From positions 22,033 to 67,942 of the forward strand of contig NZ_AYYR01000082.1 of assembly GCF_001435975.1 (NCBI RefSeq): a DNA stretch of 45,910 bases, in the 5' to 3' direction. The stretch is from Secundilactobacillus collinoides DSM 20515 = JCM 1123. Lineage in GTDB: Bacteria; Bacillota; Bacilli; Lactobacillales; Lactobacillaceae. The position numbers and the translations under genes were made by a program. Position 1 is the first letter of the stretch; each line of letters starts with the position of its first letter. This document shows positions 34,224 through 43,440 of this stretch, piece by piece. The notes below the pieces were generated by a model. The model was given only the letters and a program-made list of their open reading frames with translations, searched no databases and was not told where the DNA came from.

Positions 34224-35291
34224 TTATTTTGCTAATTTTTCCATCTGTTGCCACTGGCTATCCGTAAAGTAGTCTTTTTCATCCTTCATTTCACTCATAT
34301 AGGATCGACGACTTGCTTTTGGCAGCTGTTTGTATGTTTTCATAATGGAATTGAACGTCTTGTCACTCATCTTCGGCTGCAAGGCAGCTTCAACATCACT
34401 TTCAGAAATCGTGTTAGCCGTTGAAGGCACCTTCACGTTCTGCTTGGTGCTGGCCGTTTTCAACGTCGTGATGACATTGATATGCTTGATACCGGAAGTG
34501 CTATCCCCGCCGGTAAGCTTTACCGTTTCTTCATCGGATTTCGTGTTGTAGCCCAAAATCACCTTAAACTTCTTCAAATAGGTTTTAAAATCGCTAATGT
34601 CATCCTTAGAAACTGTATTTTGCTTGTAGGCCTTCTTGCTTTTAACAACCTTATTGTACGAGTCAGCTAACGTGGTCACATCCTTTGCAGTTACCCGGTG
34701 CGTAATCACGTTGCCGTTCTTTTTGAACGAGTCAGTGTCGAACTTATTAAAGTCGGCGATCCAAGCCTTTCGAACCGCTTTTGTAAAGGCAATGTCCTGC
34801 TTTGAATCAGTGTTGAGATTATAGTTGTAATCTGTGTCACTCACTGCCAGGTACTTCCCCTTCAATTTGTTCAAGGCCGATTTGTCGTAGGTGACACTGC
34901 TGCCTGAAGTGGCTTCACTTGCGACCGCCGTTGCGACCAAATTACCACTGATGTAAGCCTTATTGTTGGCGATAATGACCGCCCCCGCAATCTTTTGATA
35001 CTTACCGTTAATAGAAAGTTGGTTTTTCTTTTGGTTCAGCAGCATGGTCATGCTAGCCTTACCAGTGCCAAGAACTGACTTCAACGCTTTTTGCGAGGAT
35101 GCATCCGTTAAGGTCATATCCTTGACCTGCATGGATAACTGCGTCTTCGTATGCGTTCCAGTATCTTTAAAGTAGGCTTCCGTAAACGTACTCCGAGCAG
35201 ATTTTCCGCATCCGCTTAATCCCGCTAATGCCAATAGCATTACGCCGGCTCCCAAAATCCTAATCTGCCAGTGATGTTGATGATGTTGCAT
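34224..35291 (-). CDS. Lipoprotein, 355 aa
   Basis: An exported lipid-anchored protein. The basic start and hydrophobic segment end in the lipobox LSGC (Cys28), after which about 325 residues lie outside the membrane. The mature part is Lys/Thr/Ser-rich with the layout of lactobacillus lipoproteins that carry a DUF6612/LolA-like fold (SMQVKDMTL, MTMLLNQKKNQLSINGKY, KAYISGNLV). That family assignment is tentative. GGGGGAACC lies just before the ATG. It is a single-gene unit with its own terminator, divergent from the cydD-like gene. The role is unknown; envelope maintenance is a guess. Confidence 0.8.
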   Translation of the reverse strand: MQHHQHHWQIRILGAGVMLLALAGLSGCGKSARSTFTEAYFKDTGTHTKTQLSMQVKDMTLTDASSQKALKSVLGTGKASMTMLLNQKKNQLSINGKYQKIAGAVIIANNKAYISGNLVATAVASEATSGSSVTYDKSALNKLKGKYLAVSDTDYNYNLNTDSKQDIAFTKAVRKAWIADFNKFDTDSFKKNGNVITHRVTAKDVTTLADSYNKVVKSKKAYKQNTVSKDDISDFKTYLKKFKVILGYNTKSDEETVKLTGGDSTSGIKHINVITTLKTASTKQNVKVPSTANTISESDVEAALQPKMSDKTFNSIMKTYKQLPKASRRSYMSEMKDEKDYFTDSQWQQMEKLAK

Positions 35292-35594
35292 AACTGGTTC
35301 CCCCTAATAATAATATAATTGAATCCATATCTATTTTCGCACATTTGCTCAATATTTCGTTATCAAAAAATGAAAACGTGGCCGGAATATTGGTTAAAAA
35401 ATATAGAAAAAACACAAATCAGATCCTTTAGTTGTTCCAATTGATTGATAACTAACGTCTAATATCTTTTTTTAAAAACGAAAGCTCAATTGCATAGGTC
35501 ATCATCCCGTTCATCTATCATGCGATTAATTTAGAACTATTCCATATTGATATAGTAGCTGACCATTCAAAAAAATAATCAACATTGTGTTTAT

Positions 35595-35619
35595 TGTTAG
35601 GATAAACACGATTCTAACA
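35595..35619. promoter_or_regulatory. TGTTAG/CTAACA dyad upstream of cydDC-like genes
   Basis: TGTTAGGAT and ATTCTAACA are inverted with one mismatch around AAACACG. It lies about 35 bases upstream of a TTGACA box (35652-35657), with GAGAAT 17 bases further on. Confidence 0.4.
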
Positions 35620-35651
35620 GTATTTACTTTTGTATTTCACCAGGCCACCCA

Positions 35652-35680
35652 TTGACATTTAATTAGTGTGATGGGAGAAT
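35652..35680 (+). promoter_or_regulatory. Promoter of the cydDC-like operon
   Basis: TTGACA and GAGAAT are separated by 17 bases, 75 bases before the cydD-like start codon. The -35 is perfect and the -10 moderate. Confidence 0.45.
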
Positions 35681-35755
35681 AAGCGACAAATATGACGTAT
35701 TCGGCTACCATCCGTATAACATTTTTATATGTACGTCAAACTAAGGAGGAATCAT

Positions 35756-37447
35756 ATGATTAAACAGCTTTGGCAACTAGGTCACACACAGCGCTGGCGG
35801 ACCTACGTCCAGGTGATTGGTCAATGGCTGGCTGAAATGCTGATCGTGACTTTGTTATGCCTTTTCACTTATCAGGTGGCAACTGAAAGCTGGTTACCTG
35901 TGTTGCTCACCCTTCTGGGGATACAACTGATCATTGTGATTATTTACACTTTTGCCGTTTCAGATCACTTGAGTAATCGGTGGGCACAGGCTGCCAGCAC
36001 GGAGCTTCAGGACCGGTTTTTTCAATATTATCTAACGGATAATCGTGTTGACACCGGACAGACGATGAAAGTGATCCATCAAGACCTAGCCACAATCAAA
36101 GGCTTGGCCGTGTTCTACAACACCATCATTCCAACCACTTTGCAACTGATCCTTACTGGTATCGTGATGGTTGTTACCGTTTTGTACATACATCCTCTGA
36201 CTGTCTTGATTCCATTACTTGGCATCGTTGTCCTTGGCGCCGGGATGGGACTTTTGGAAGGTCTGGGCAACAAAAAAAACCTCGCCTACATTGATAGTTT
36301 CAACCATATGGGCGAACGCTTCTTGGACGACTTTGCTGGTATGAAAACGCTGATTATGTATGGCCGGCAGAAGCGCTATGCCCGAAACTTTGCTCAAGAT
36401 TCGGAAACCTTTCGGCAAAAGACAATGGGTGTGCTGGTATATCAACTGCAGACCCTGACCATTATGGATTTTTGTCTCTATGGTGCGCTTGGCTGGTTCG
36501 TGATTGCCCAAGGCATTGCTGTTCATCAACAAGCCCTGACCCTACCGGAAGCAACGTTGATCAGTACGCTGGTCAGCATTTGGCTCATTGATTTTCGAAA
36601 ATTCGGGTATTTTATCCACATTTTCATGTCGTTGCTGCCAAAGGTAAAACACCTTTTTGATTTGACCCAAAATACGCCCAATACCGTGTCAGTCAAAACT
36701 ACGGGCAGCAAATTAACCCCCGAAACGATACGCTTCAGAGGTGACCTCGGCTATGATGGCCCCCTCGTGAGTCACGTGGATCTGACGCTTAAAATGGGCA
36801 CGATTACTGGGCTTGCAGGTCCTAGCGGCAGTGGTAAAAGTACGTTAGCCGCCGTTTTAATGAAACAGTTGGCGCCGCTTGCTGGCACCGTCACCGTTGA
36901 TGACGTGGACCTTGCAACGATTGACCAGCGCGATTGGTGGGCTTCGGCCGCTTATCTGGGACCGACCACTGTGTTGTTTGACGGCACGATTGCGGATAAC
37001 ATTCTGCTCAGTAACCCCGCCGCCCAAAATTGGGAATCACAGTTAGCCGATCGTCATCTTTGTCAGTTCGTTCGAGATCTGCCAGATGGGTATCACACCC
37101 AGGTTGGTGAAAACGGTAATCGGCTGTCGCAAGGTCAGCGGCAACAAATTGTCCTCGCCCGCGCCATCATTGCTGACAAGTCCGTTTATGTGTTCGATGA
37201 GATCACGGCCAACGTTGATGTGGCCAACGCCGAATTGATGCTGCAGGCTATCACCCAGCTAGCCAAAGCCAAAATTGTTTTACTGATCACCCACCGTTTG
37301 GATGACATCGAACAATTACCTCTGGTTAATTTGATTGACGACAATCAGTTACTTGCAGGTACGCCGGCCGAACTGACACAAAAAGTCCCGGCGTTCAAAG
37401 CGCTGTTAGACCAGCAAAGTGCCCTATTAAAGGAGGTGCGTGCCTAA
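35756..37447 (+). CDS. cydD: ABC exporter half-transporter, CydD-like
   Basis: A 563-aa fusion of a six-helix membrane domain (about residues 1-310) and an ATPase domain. Walker A is GPSGSGKST, the signature LSQGQRQQIVLARA, Walker B VYVFDEITAN and the switch His is in LLITHRLDD. With the next gene it would form a CydDC-type heterodimer. In E. coli CydDC supports cytochrome bd assembly and thiol balance. No cydAB is in the window, so the physiological role here is an inference. AAGGAGG lies six bases before the ATG. The stop overlaps the next start (TAATG), indicating coupling. The partner gene is frameshifted. Confidence 0.78.
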   Translation: MIKQLWQLGHTQRWRTYVQVIGQWLAEMLIVTLLCLFTYQVATESWLPVLLTLLGIQLIIVIIYTFAVSDHLSNRWAQAASTELQDRFFQYYLTDNRVDTGQTMKVIHQDLATIKGLAVFYNTIIPTTLQLILTGIVMVVTVLYIHPLTVLIPLLGIVVLGAGMGLLEGLGNKKNLAYIDSFNHMGERFLDDFAGMKTLIMYGRQKRYARNFAQDSETFRQKTMGVLVYQLQTLTIMDFCLYGALGWFVIAQGIAVHQQALTLPEATLISTLVSIWLIDFRKFGYFIHIFMSLLPKVKHLFDLTQNTPNTVSVKTTGSKLTPETIRFRGDLGYDGPLVSHVDLTLKMGTITGLAGPSGSGKSTLAAVLMKQLAPLAGTVTVDDVDLATIDQRDWWASAAYLGPTTVLFDGTIADNILLSNPAAQNWESQLADRHLCQFVRDLPDGYHTQVGENGNRLSQGQRQQIVLARAIIADKSVYVFDEITANVDVANAELMLQAITQLAKAKIVLLITHRLDDIEQLPLVNLIDDNQLLAGTPAELTQKVPAFKALLDQQSALLKEVRA

Positions 37448-39077
37448 TGTTAACGCGTTTATTAAAAAATGCTGGTGCCTTGAATGCGACTCTGGTTGTC
37501 AGTATTCTGGCTGGGATCTTAGCCACCTTTTTTCAGTTAAGCATCTTAGGTATGGGCTACTACGCGATCGCCACTGGGTTTCAAACAACGCCGTGGTTAC
37601 TGCTCTTTTTAGCAGCACTCGTAGGTGGCTTTTGCCGTTTCGGTGAACAGTACCTCGGTCACCTGGTTGCCTTCAAGCTCCTATCGCGTTTCCGAAACAA
37701 GGTCTACGACAAATTGATGGTGCTTGCGCCAGCTAAGCTCGACAATAAACACAGCAGCGACTTGTTAAAGTTAGTTGCGCAAGACATTTCCCAAATTGAA
37801 ATTTTCTACGCGCACACCCTATCTCCAGTGGTCATTGCTGCCGTGGTCTCGGTGATTCAAGTCATTGTGCTGGCATTCGTGTCACCATGGTTGGCCTTGA
37901 TTGCGCTCATTGCCTACGCCGTAATGGGGATTTGGATGCCATTACACCATGCCAAACGCATGAAGACCCCAACTGCTGCTCTCAGCAAAGCAGATACGTT
38001 GCATCAGCGGCTAGCCGCGGAAACCGTTGCCGGTAAATTCGAATTGCAGCAATATCAGGCAAGCGACCCGCAACTGGCAAAACTAAATGCAGCGACCAGC
38101 GACTACTGGTTAGTCAGTCGGGATAAATCCAGTAAACAAGACCGCCAAGCGCTGGTGATGCAGTTGGTCTTGGTTATCAGTCTCGCTGTATTCGGAATCG
38201 TCGCAGTCAGCCAAAATGTGTCACTGATGTGGGTCCTTCTATTCCCATTCAGTTTTAGCCGAGTACTGGCCTTAGCCTCCCTGCCCGGTTCCTTATCTGG
38301 CGGACTGTTGGCTGCCAAGAAATTTTTCGCATTACTTGATGAGGAACCGACCGTGGTCAACCCAGAGAATGGTGCCACGCTCACCGAACTCACCAACGCC
38401 AACCTGAATCAGGTCGCATTTGCTTACCCGCAGCGCCCTGATGACCAGGTGCTGGATAGCGTTTCAATGACCCTGACCCAGGGTGAACGGATCGGCATCA
38501 TCGGAACCAGCGGCGAAGGCAAAAGCACCATCGTAAAGCTGCTAATGCGCTGGTATGACGCCAACGCTGGTCAATTAGCCGTCAATCATACAGCCGTTAG
38601 TGCCATCGATTTAGACAGTTTACGCGGTACCATGAACTACATGTCTCAAACTCCGCAACTCTTTGATGGCACTATTCGCGAAAATTTAACTTTGCGCGAC
38701 GAAACGATCAGTGATGACACCCTCTGGAACGGTTGGCTTGGGTCCAACTGACCGACGTCATTAAGCAACTGCCAGACCAGTTAGCCACCCCTATTTCAAC
38801 CGCGCATGACAGCCTGTCCGCCGGCGAACTGCAACGTTTGGAGTTAGCCCGTGCCCTTGCTCACCCATCGAGTTTGCTCATTTTGGATGAACCAACAAGT
38901 AATCTCGATGTCCGCAACGAAGCGTTGATCCTCGCCGCTGTTAAACAGCATTATACCGGTTCAGTGATCATCGTAACCCATCGTGAATCAACGTTAGCCA
39001 TCTGTGACCGGGTCTTGCGGTTGTCGCATGGTCGACTGAAACCTGTTTCTTATGGTGACAAGGCGGTCTCTGGGTAA
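37447..39077 (+). pseudogene. cydC: CydC-like ABC half-transporter, frameshifted
   Basis: The reading frame starts in TAATG overlap with the cydD-like gene and encodes a six-helix membrane domain and the first half of the ATPase (Walker A IGTSGEGKST, MNYMSQTPQLFDGTI). It then stops at 38751. The rest of the ATPase continues from about 38733 in another frame: LAWVQLTDVIK, signature DSLSAGELQRLELARA, Walker B LLILDEPTSN, switch His IIVTHRES. The total 37447-39077 is one base short of 544 whole codons, so a single missing base near 38730-38735 explains everything. It is either a real disruption or a sequencing error. As written, the protein lacks its signature and Walker B and should not work. 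Confidence 0.8.
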
Positions 39078-39114
39078 TCAATTTGATGTTTCAGAGATTG
39101 ACAATGCCCAGTTA

Positions 39115-39164
39115 AAAAAGTCGTAGTCAGCAGCCGTACTGGATTGTTGATTGCGGCTTTTTTG
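39115..39164 (+). terminator. Probable terminator of the cydDC-like operon
   Basis: AAAAAAGTCG pairs with CGGCTTTTTT (one G-U) around a long loop and is followed by GTG. Confidence 0.45.
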
Positions 39165-39311
39165 TGCCATAAATATTACTTTGTCGCAACTTCTGGCGTG
39201 GACAAGATTCACGTGTGCTGTAATGAGAGGACCAATAAATACACGATTGACTGCAGAATGACACTTGGTTGTGGCCTTTACTTGTATGAGTGTTCTTGCA
39301 CTTTTGGGCGT

Positions 39312-39548
39312 ATTGTCCAGAGTGGTGCTTGCAACTCGGTTTTAGGCGTCATTGCCTAACTGAGTTTCGCAAGGCAGGGGTTGCTGCATAAGGGACTCTG
39401 AGCCAAAAAGTCAGGCCCGGACTTGTTCTTTTAGATTGTCCAGAGTGGTGCTTGCAATGCGGTTTTAGGTATCATTGCCTAAACGAGTTTCGCAAGGCAG
39501 GGGGCTGCTGCATAAGGGACTCTGAGCCAAAAAGTCAGGCCCGGACTT
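39312..39548. repeat. Tandem direct repeat, 123-bp period
   Basis: Unit 1 (39312-39424) and unit 2 (39435-39548) both run from ATTGTCCAGAGTGGTGCTTG to CAGGCCCGGACTT, with only a handful of differences. Each contains a TTAGG/CCTAA hairpin and the core CGCAAGGCAGGGG-TGCTGCATAAGGG. Neither contains a gene. A related core appears at the left edge of the window. Confidence 0.85.
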
Positions 39549-39570
39549 TTTGGCTCAGAGTCCCTTATGC
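39510..39570. repeat. 27-bp perfect hairpin closing the tandem repeat
   Basis: Arms 39510-39536 and 39544-39570 are exact reverse complements around AGGCCCG. The first tandem unit has only the 5' arm. It could act as a bidirectional terminator or a stable RNA/DNA structure. The rest of 39571-39801 shows no gene. Confidence 0.75.
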
Positions 39571-39801
39571 TCCGCCCCCTTAACGCCTTGCTTCACTCTC
39601 TCTTAACCAATTCCTAAAAACTCCCACAAACCCCGCTGCTCACCAATCATTCGGTCACCGAACTATTAGGAAATACCCGACAAAAGTTTAACTTAAGTCG
39701 CGTTTAAGCTTTCTTTCTTAGCCTAATAAGTGCTTGTTAAATCGGATCGCCTGTCAGGGCGGTCCGTTTAGGGGAAAAACTGAAACGGAAGGTGACACTA
39801 C

Positions 39802-41028
39802 TTGACTAACGCAAAACCAACTCCTATCACGAAATCGCAGCACAAACCTCACTTATACGAGATCGACCTCATGCGACTGCTCTTTATCTGCGGTGTGTTA
39901 TTAAACCACACCATTAACGAATTTACCGGGTCGATGGCCTCCAGCACCGCCCTGCCCTACTACATGGTCGAATCAATTCGGCTGATATTTCATTTCACGC
40001 GAATGGGTTTCCTATTCATGAGCGGCCTAGTGCTCATGTTGAACTACTATCATCGAAACGACTGGGGCACCTTCATGAAGAAGCGCTATAAGGGCAGCAT
40101 CTGGCCCTACCTCATTTGGAATTTTATCTTCTTAAGTATTACCACTTTGATGGGCAGTTCCGGTTTCAATCTGCATGACTTTAGTATGTCATACCTCAGT
40201 TACGTCATTCATGGTAATCAGTCATACATGTACTTCATGCTGATTATCATGCAGTTGTACCTGTTATTCCCAGGTATCGTCTGGTTATTTCGCAAACTGG
40301 AAGGCCATCACAATCAAATTTTGGCCGTCAGCTTCCTTGTTCAGCTGGCCATGATGTTCTTTATCAAGTTCTACATGCGAAACGTGGATACTTCCACTTG
40401 GCTCTACTGGTTCAAATCTTACAGTATCAACGTGTTTGTTTACCAGTTCTACTTTATCGCCGGCGCCTACACAAGTCTCTATCACGAAAACGTGTACGCA
40501 TTTGTGAAACGACACATCCGGCCGATTGCTATCGTGACGGCCACGCTCTCCCTTGGGACGATTGTCTATTTCCGCATTTGGAATGAGAAGATTCTCGGTC
40601 TCAGTGAAGGCTTATCTGATACCCCGCACCAACCGTATATGTTCCTCTACGACACCTGCATGATCGTGGTTATCTTTTACGTTGGAAAACGCTACGCTTC
40701 TTGGCGGCAAAAGGGCATGCCGGGTTGGCTTGACCGGATGATCCAACGGTTCGCCAAAGTTAGTTTCGGAATGTACCTCAACCAAATTGTCGGCCTCACA
40801 CTGCTGAAAATTGGTTTGAGCCACCTCGCCGTTTCTGACTTAACGTTGATGCTGCTGATTCCAGTCGGTTACCTGTTCGTGCTCGGCTACTCGTTTACGT
40901 TGGCCTGGTTCTGTTATAAGATCTGGCCACTGGGCATATTTGTTGGTCGGCCGCAAAAAATCAACCCATTTAAACGACGGCGTACTGAAGCCCTTGTTTT
41001 GAATGAAAAAACCTCACGCAGTAAATAA
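39802..41028 (+). CDS. Acyltransferase-3 family membrane protein
   Basis: A 408-aa integral membrane protein with about ten helices that transfers acyl groups to extracellular polymers. The start holds YEIDLMRLLFICGVLLNHTINEF, the usual R/H segment of the family (catalytic His in LLNHT). The mid part YMYFMLIIMQLYLLFPGI resembles the corresponding IcaC/OafB-type segment. It starts with TTG at 39802, with GGAAGGTG seven bases upstream. The nearby PNAG operon (31.2-33.6 kb) lacks icaC, the gene for a membrane protein of this family, so this gene could serve it. That is an inference, since the spacing is 6 kb and the strand differs. The C-terminal tail is basic. Confidence 0.85.
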   Translation: MTNAKPTPITKSQHKPHLYEIDLMRLLFICGVLLNHTINEFTGSMASSTALPYYMVESIRLIFHFTRMGFLFMSGLVLMLNYYHRNDWGTFMKKRYKGSIWPYLIWNFIFLSITTLMGSSGFNLHDFSMSYLSYVIHGNQSYMYFMLIIMQLYLLFPGIVWLFRKLEGHHNQILAVSFLVQLAMMFFIKFYMRNVDTSTWLYWFKSYSINVFVYQFYFIAGAYTSLYHENVYAFVKRHIRPIAIVTATLSLGTIVYFRIWNEKILGLSEGLSDTPHQPYMFLYDTCMIVVIFYVGKRYASWRQKGMPGWLDRMIQRFAKVSFGMYLNQIVGLTLLKIGLSHLAVSDLTLMLLIPVGYLFVLGYSFTLAWFCYKIWPLGIFVGRPQKINPFKRRRTEALVLNEKTSRSK

Positions 41029-41625
41029 TAAGATTAAGTGAACAGCACAATCGAAATCATCGGCTGCGCTGTTTGATATCTTCCCTGTCACCATGTGGTC
41101 TTCGCATTTCACACCTGTTTATCATTTTAGCCGACTATTAACGCAAAAAGAGCCTTTAATTATGAGGAAAAGAGGAAAAGATTTACTTCGTTTTTCATTA
41201 AAGTGTTAAAAAGACTATTTTTTGTGCATCATTTTTCGTATAATGTGCGTAGCGAAAACTATTTTTCTATTGTGTTTCATTTTCGTGTTCACAGCTGTGA
41301 CGAAACAGGCGTCATGGTCAATGAGCATGTAATCGTTTTATACAGCTTAAGGCTTTCTTTACTAAATATTGGACGAGGTTCCCGTATTCCTTTCACAAGT
41401 GTGTTTTAATACAGCATCTCGGCTCGTTTTTGTGGTGAAACTTTAAGCTCGGTTTAAGTTAGCTATTCTAGCATTCATATCACCTAATGGATTAGCGTCC
41501 AACGTTTCAGCAGTGGCCAGCCACTGTTGATCCTAGTTAAAAACGCGGTCGACACGCTATTCTCCTGACAGGAACAATTGCCTAGACAAAACAGTACATT
41601 TCACAATCAATAAGGAGTTCTTGCA
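41029..41625. other. Intergenic, about 600 bases
   Basis: No supported gene. A weak AACAGC/GCTGTT hairpin (41041-41073) follows the acyltransferase gene. A 68-codon open frame at 41203-41409 lacks a ribosome binding site and motifs. The promoter of the acyl-CoA synthetase-like gene should lie here. Confidence 0.35.
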
Positions 41626-43164
41626 ATGACAAAATTAACCACCATCCTCACCGATCAACTGGAAAATAATTTGAACGAAAACCTGTTTAAAGACGAAAAC
41701 ATGCAGCAATGGTTCACCGGCCAAGACATCAAAGACGATGTTACTGCCCTCCAAAAGGCCTTTACGGACAACAAAATTGGCCACGGCGATCAAATCTTGG
41801 TCTGCATGCCAAACTCGGCTGTTTTTCCAGCAATCAACCAAGCTGCATGGAATTTGGGCATCATCATTCACCCCATCTCACCATCAACGCCAATCGCAAA
41901 ATTGCAAGAAGACCGTGCCAAGCGTCGCTACCCTGGCATGTTATTAATGCCAGAACTTGCTAAAACCTGGACCGGCTCAGAATGGCGGACAGAGTTGTTG
42001 AACCTACACACCAGCCCAGAACTCCATTTTGTGCTGGATGAAGACCAACTCTCAAAACGTGACGCTGCTGACATGACCCCTGTTACGGACGATGACCTTG
42101 GGTTGATCATGAACACCTCAGGAACTACCGGCGAACCAAAGCGGGTCGGTCTGACCCAATCGATGCTGCTAAACGCCGCACAACACGATGCTGTCAGCAA
42201 CCACATGGACGAGCACGACATTGCCATGGTCACCATGCCAATGTTCCACATCAACGCCCAAGTCATTACAACTTTGGCAACTCGGGTATCCGGCGGGAAG
42301 GTTCTTGTTACCGAAAAATTCTCTGCCAGTCGTTTCTGGAAACAAATTCACGATAACGGTGTGACATGGGTTTCAGTTGTGCCAACCATCGTATCATTCC
42401 TATTATTAAATGAAAAAGCAAACGCAGCTTACGAAGAACTTAAAGACGGGATCAACTTGCGTTACGTCCGTTCGAGCTCATTTGCACTTCCTGAAGAACG
42501 TAAGGAACTGTTCGAAAAACGGTTTGATACTCAAATCGTTGAAGGATACGGCATGACTGAATCCGCAAGTCAATGTACTATCAATCCTTTCGACGCCCCT
42601 AAGATCGGCTCAGCTGGTAAAGCATTTGGGACTGACGTTGCCATCTTAGTTGATGACAAAATCACTCACGATGCAAACGTCAAAGGTGAAATCGTCATCC
42701 GTGGCGACCATGTTATTTCGAGTTATATGGATCCAAAACGCGATGCCTTTAAAGATGGCTGGTTCCTGACTGGTGGCCTTGGCTACTTCGATGAAGATGC
42801 CTACCTCTTCGTTAAGGGCCGCAAGAAGGAAATCATCTCTCGTGGTGGTGAAAAGGTTGCTCCAGCAGCTGTGGAAAACACCTTGAGCGAACTTGATTTC
42901 ATCGAACAATTAGCCGTTATCGGTATGCCTGACGACCTCTATGGTGAAGAAGTGACCGCCGTTCTCGTCAGCACCACACCCGGCTTAAACGAAGCTGACC
43001 AGCGTCAAGCAATCTTCGATTACGCTAAGGACCACTTAGCTAAGTTCGAAGCCCCTACTCGCGTTGAATTTGTCCGTGAATTCCCACGGAATATCACTGG
43101 CAAAGTCCTGCGTCCAAAATTGCGGGATCAATTGTTAATGGCCGGTGAACAAAACGAAGCCTAA
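41626..43164 (+). CDS. AMP-forming acyl-CoA synthetase-like enzyme
   Basis: A 512-aa member of the ANL (AMP-binding) superfamily, which adenylates a carboxylate and transfers it to CoA. The P-loop TSGTTGEPK is at 164-172, the substrate-pocket/AMP motif YGMTES at 308-313, and the A10 Lys at 493 (NITGK). General appearance is closest to oxalyl-CoA or medium-chain acyl-CoA ligases; the substrate is not settled. The highly conserved TGD motif, whose Asp binds the ATP ribose, reads TGG (residue 384), so activity may be altered. AAGGAG lies before the ATG. It is followed by a strong terminator and a LysR gene on the same strand. Confidence 0.85.
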   Translation: MTKLTTILTDQLENNLNENLFKDENMQQWFTGQDIKDDVTALQKAFTDNKIGHGDQILVCMPNSAVFPAINQAAWNLGIIIHPISPSTPIAKLQEDRAKRRYPGMLLMPELAKTWTGSEWRTELLNLHTSPELHFVLDEDQLSKRDAADMTPVTDDDLGLIMNTSGTTGEPKRVGLTQSMLLNAAQHDAVSNHMDEHDIAMVTMPMFHINAQVITTLATRVSGGKVLVTEKFSASRFWKQIHDNGVTWVSVVPTIVSFLLLNEKANAAYEELKDGINLRYVRSSSFALPEERKELFEKRFDTQIVEGYGMTESASQCTINPFDAPKIGSAGKAFGTDVAILVDDKITHDANVKGEIVIRGDHVISSYMDPKRDAFKDGWFLTGGLGYFDEDAYLFVKGRKKEIISRGGEKVAPAAVENTLSELDFIEQLAVIGMPDDLYGEEVTAVLVSTTPGLNEADQRQAIFDYAKDHLAKFEAPTRVEFVREFPRNITGKVLRPKLRDQLLMAGEQNEA

Positions 43165-43181
43165 TTCCTAAAGTTATCGAC

Positions 43182-43217
43182 AAAAAACCTCAAGAATGAT
43201 TTTTGAGGTTTTTTTGT
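43182..43217. terminator. Terminator of the acyl-CoA synthetase-like gene
   Basis: AAAAAACCTCAA pairs with TTGAGGTTTTTT, followed by more T. Confidence 0.8.
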
Positions 43218-43440
43218 TGTTCAAATTTTCTGTCACAGTTATGCCGCTGATTATTCACGTGTTAGCAGGTGAACAACTTACATGCAACCATGTCAAATCT
43301 CGAGATTTTTCAACAAATTAATTCACAAATCCACTCATCTGCGCCAAATTACAGTATAATTTATTTAATGAATTAAGCTCCCTATAAGGTTAGTATCAGA
43401 TAATTGAATTAACTAATACGCTACATAAGGAAGGAATCAC

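Noticed and set aside
38725-38755. Programmed frameshift in the cydC-like gene
   Set aside because: No X-XXY-YYZ heptamer, no downstream stimulatory structure evident, and CydC is not known to use frameshifting.
39144-39359. 71-codon open frame after the cydC-like gene
   Set aside because: It begins inside the terminator and runs into the repeat. Composition is Cys-rich and random.
39312-39548. CRISPR-like array
   Set aside because: There are only two units, each about 113 bases, adjacent and without spacers. No cas genes are seen.
41203-41409. 68-codon open frame
   Set aside because: No ribosome binding site and no recognisable pattern.
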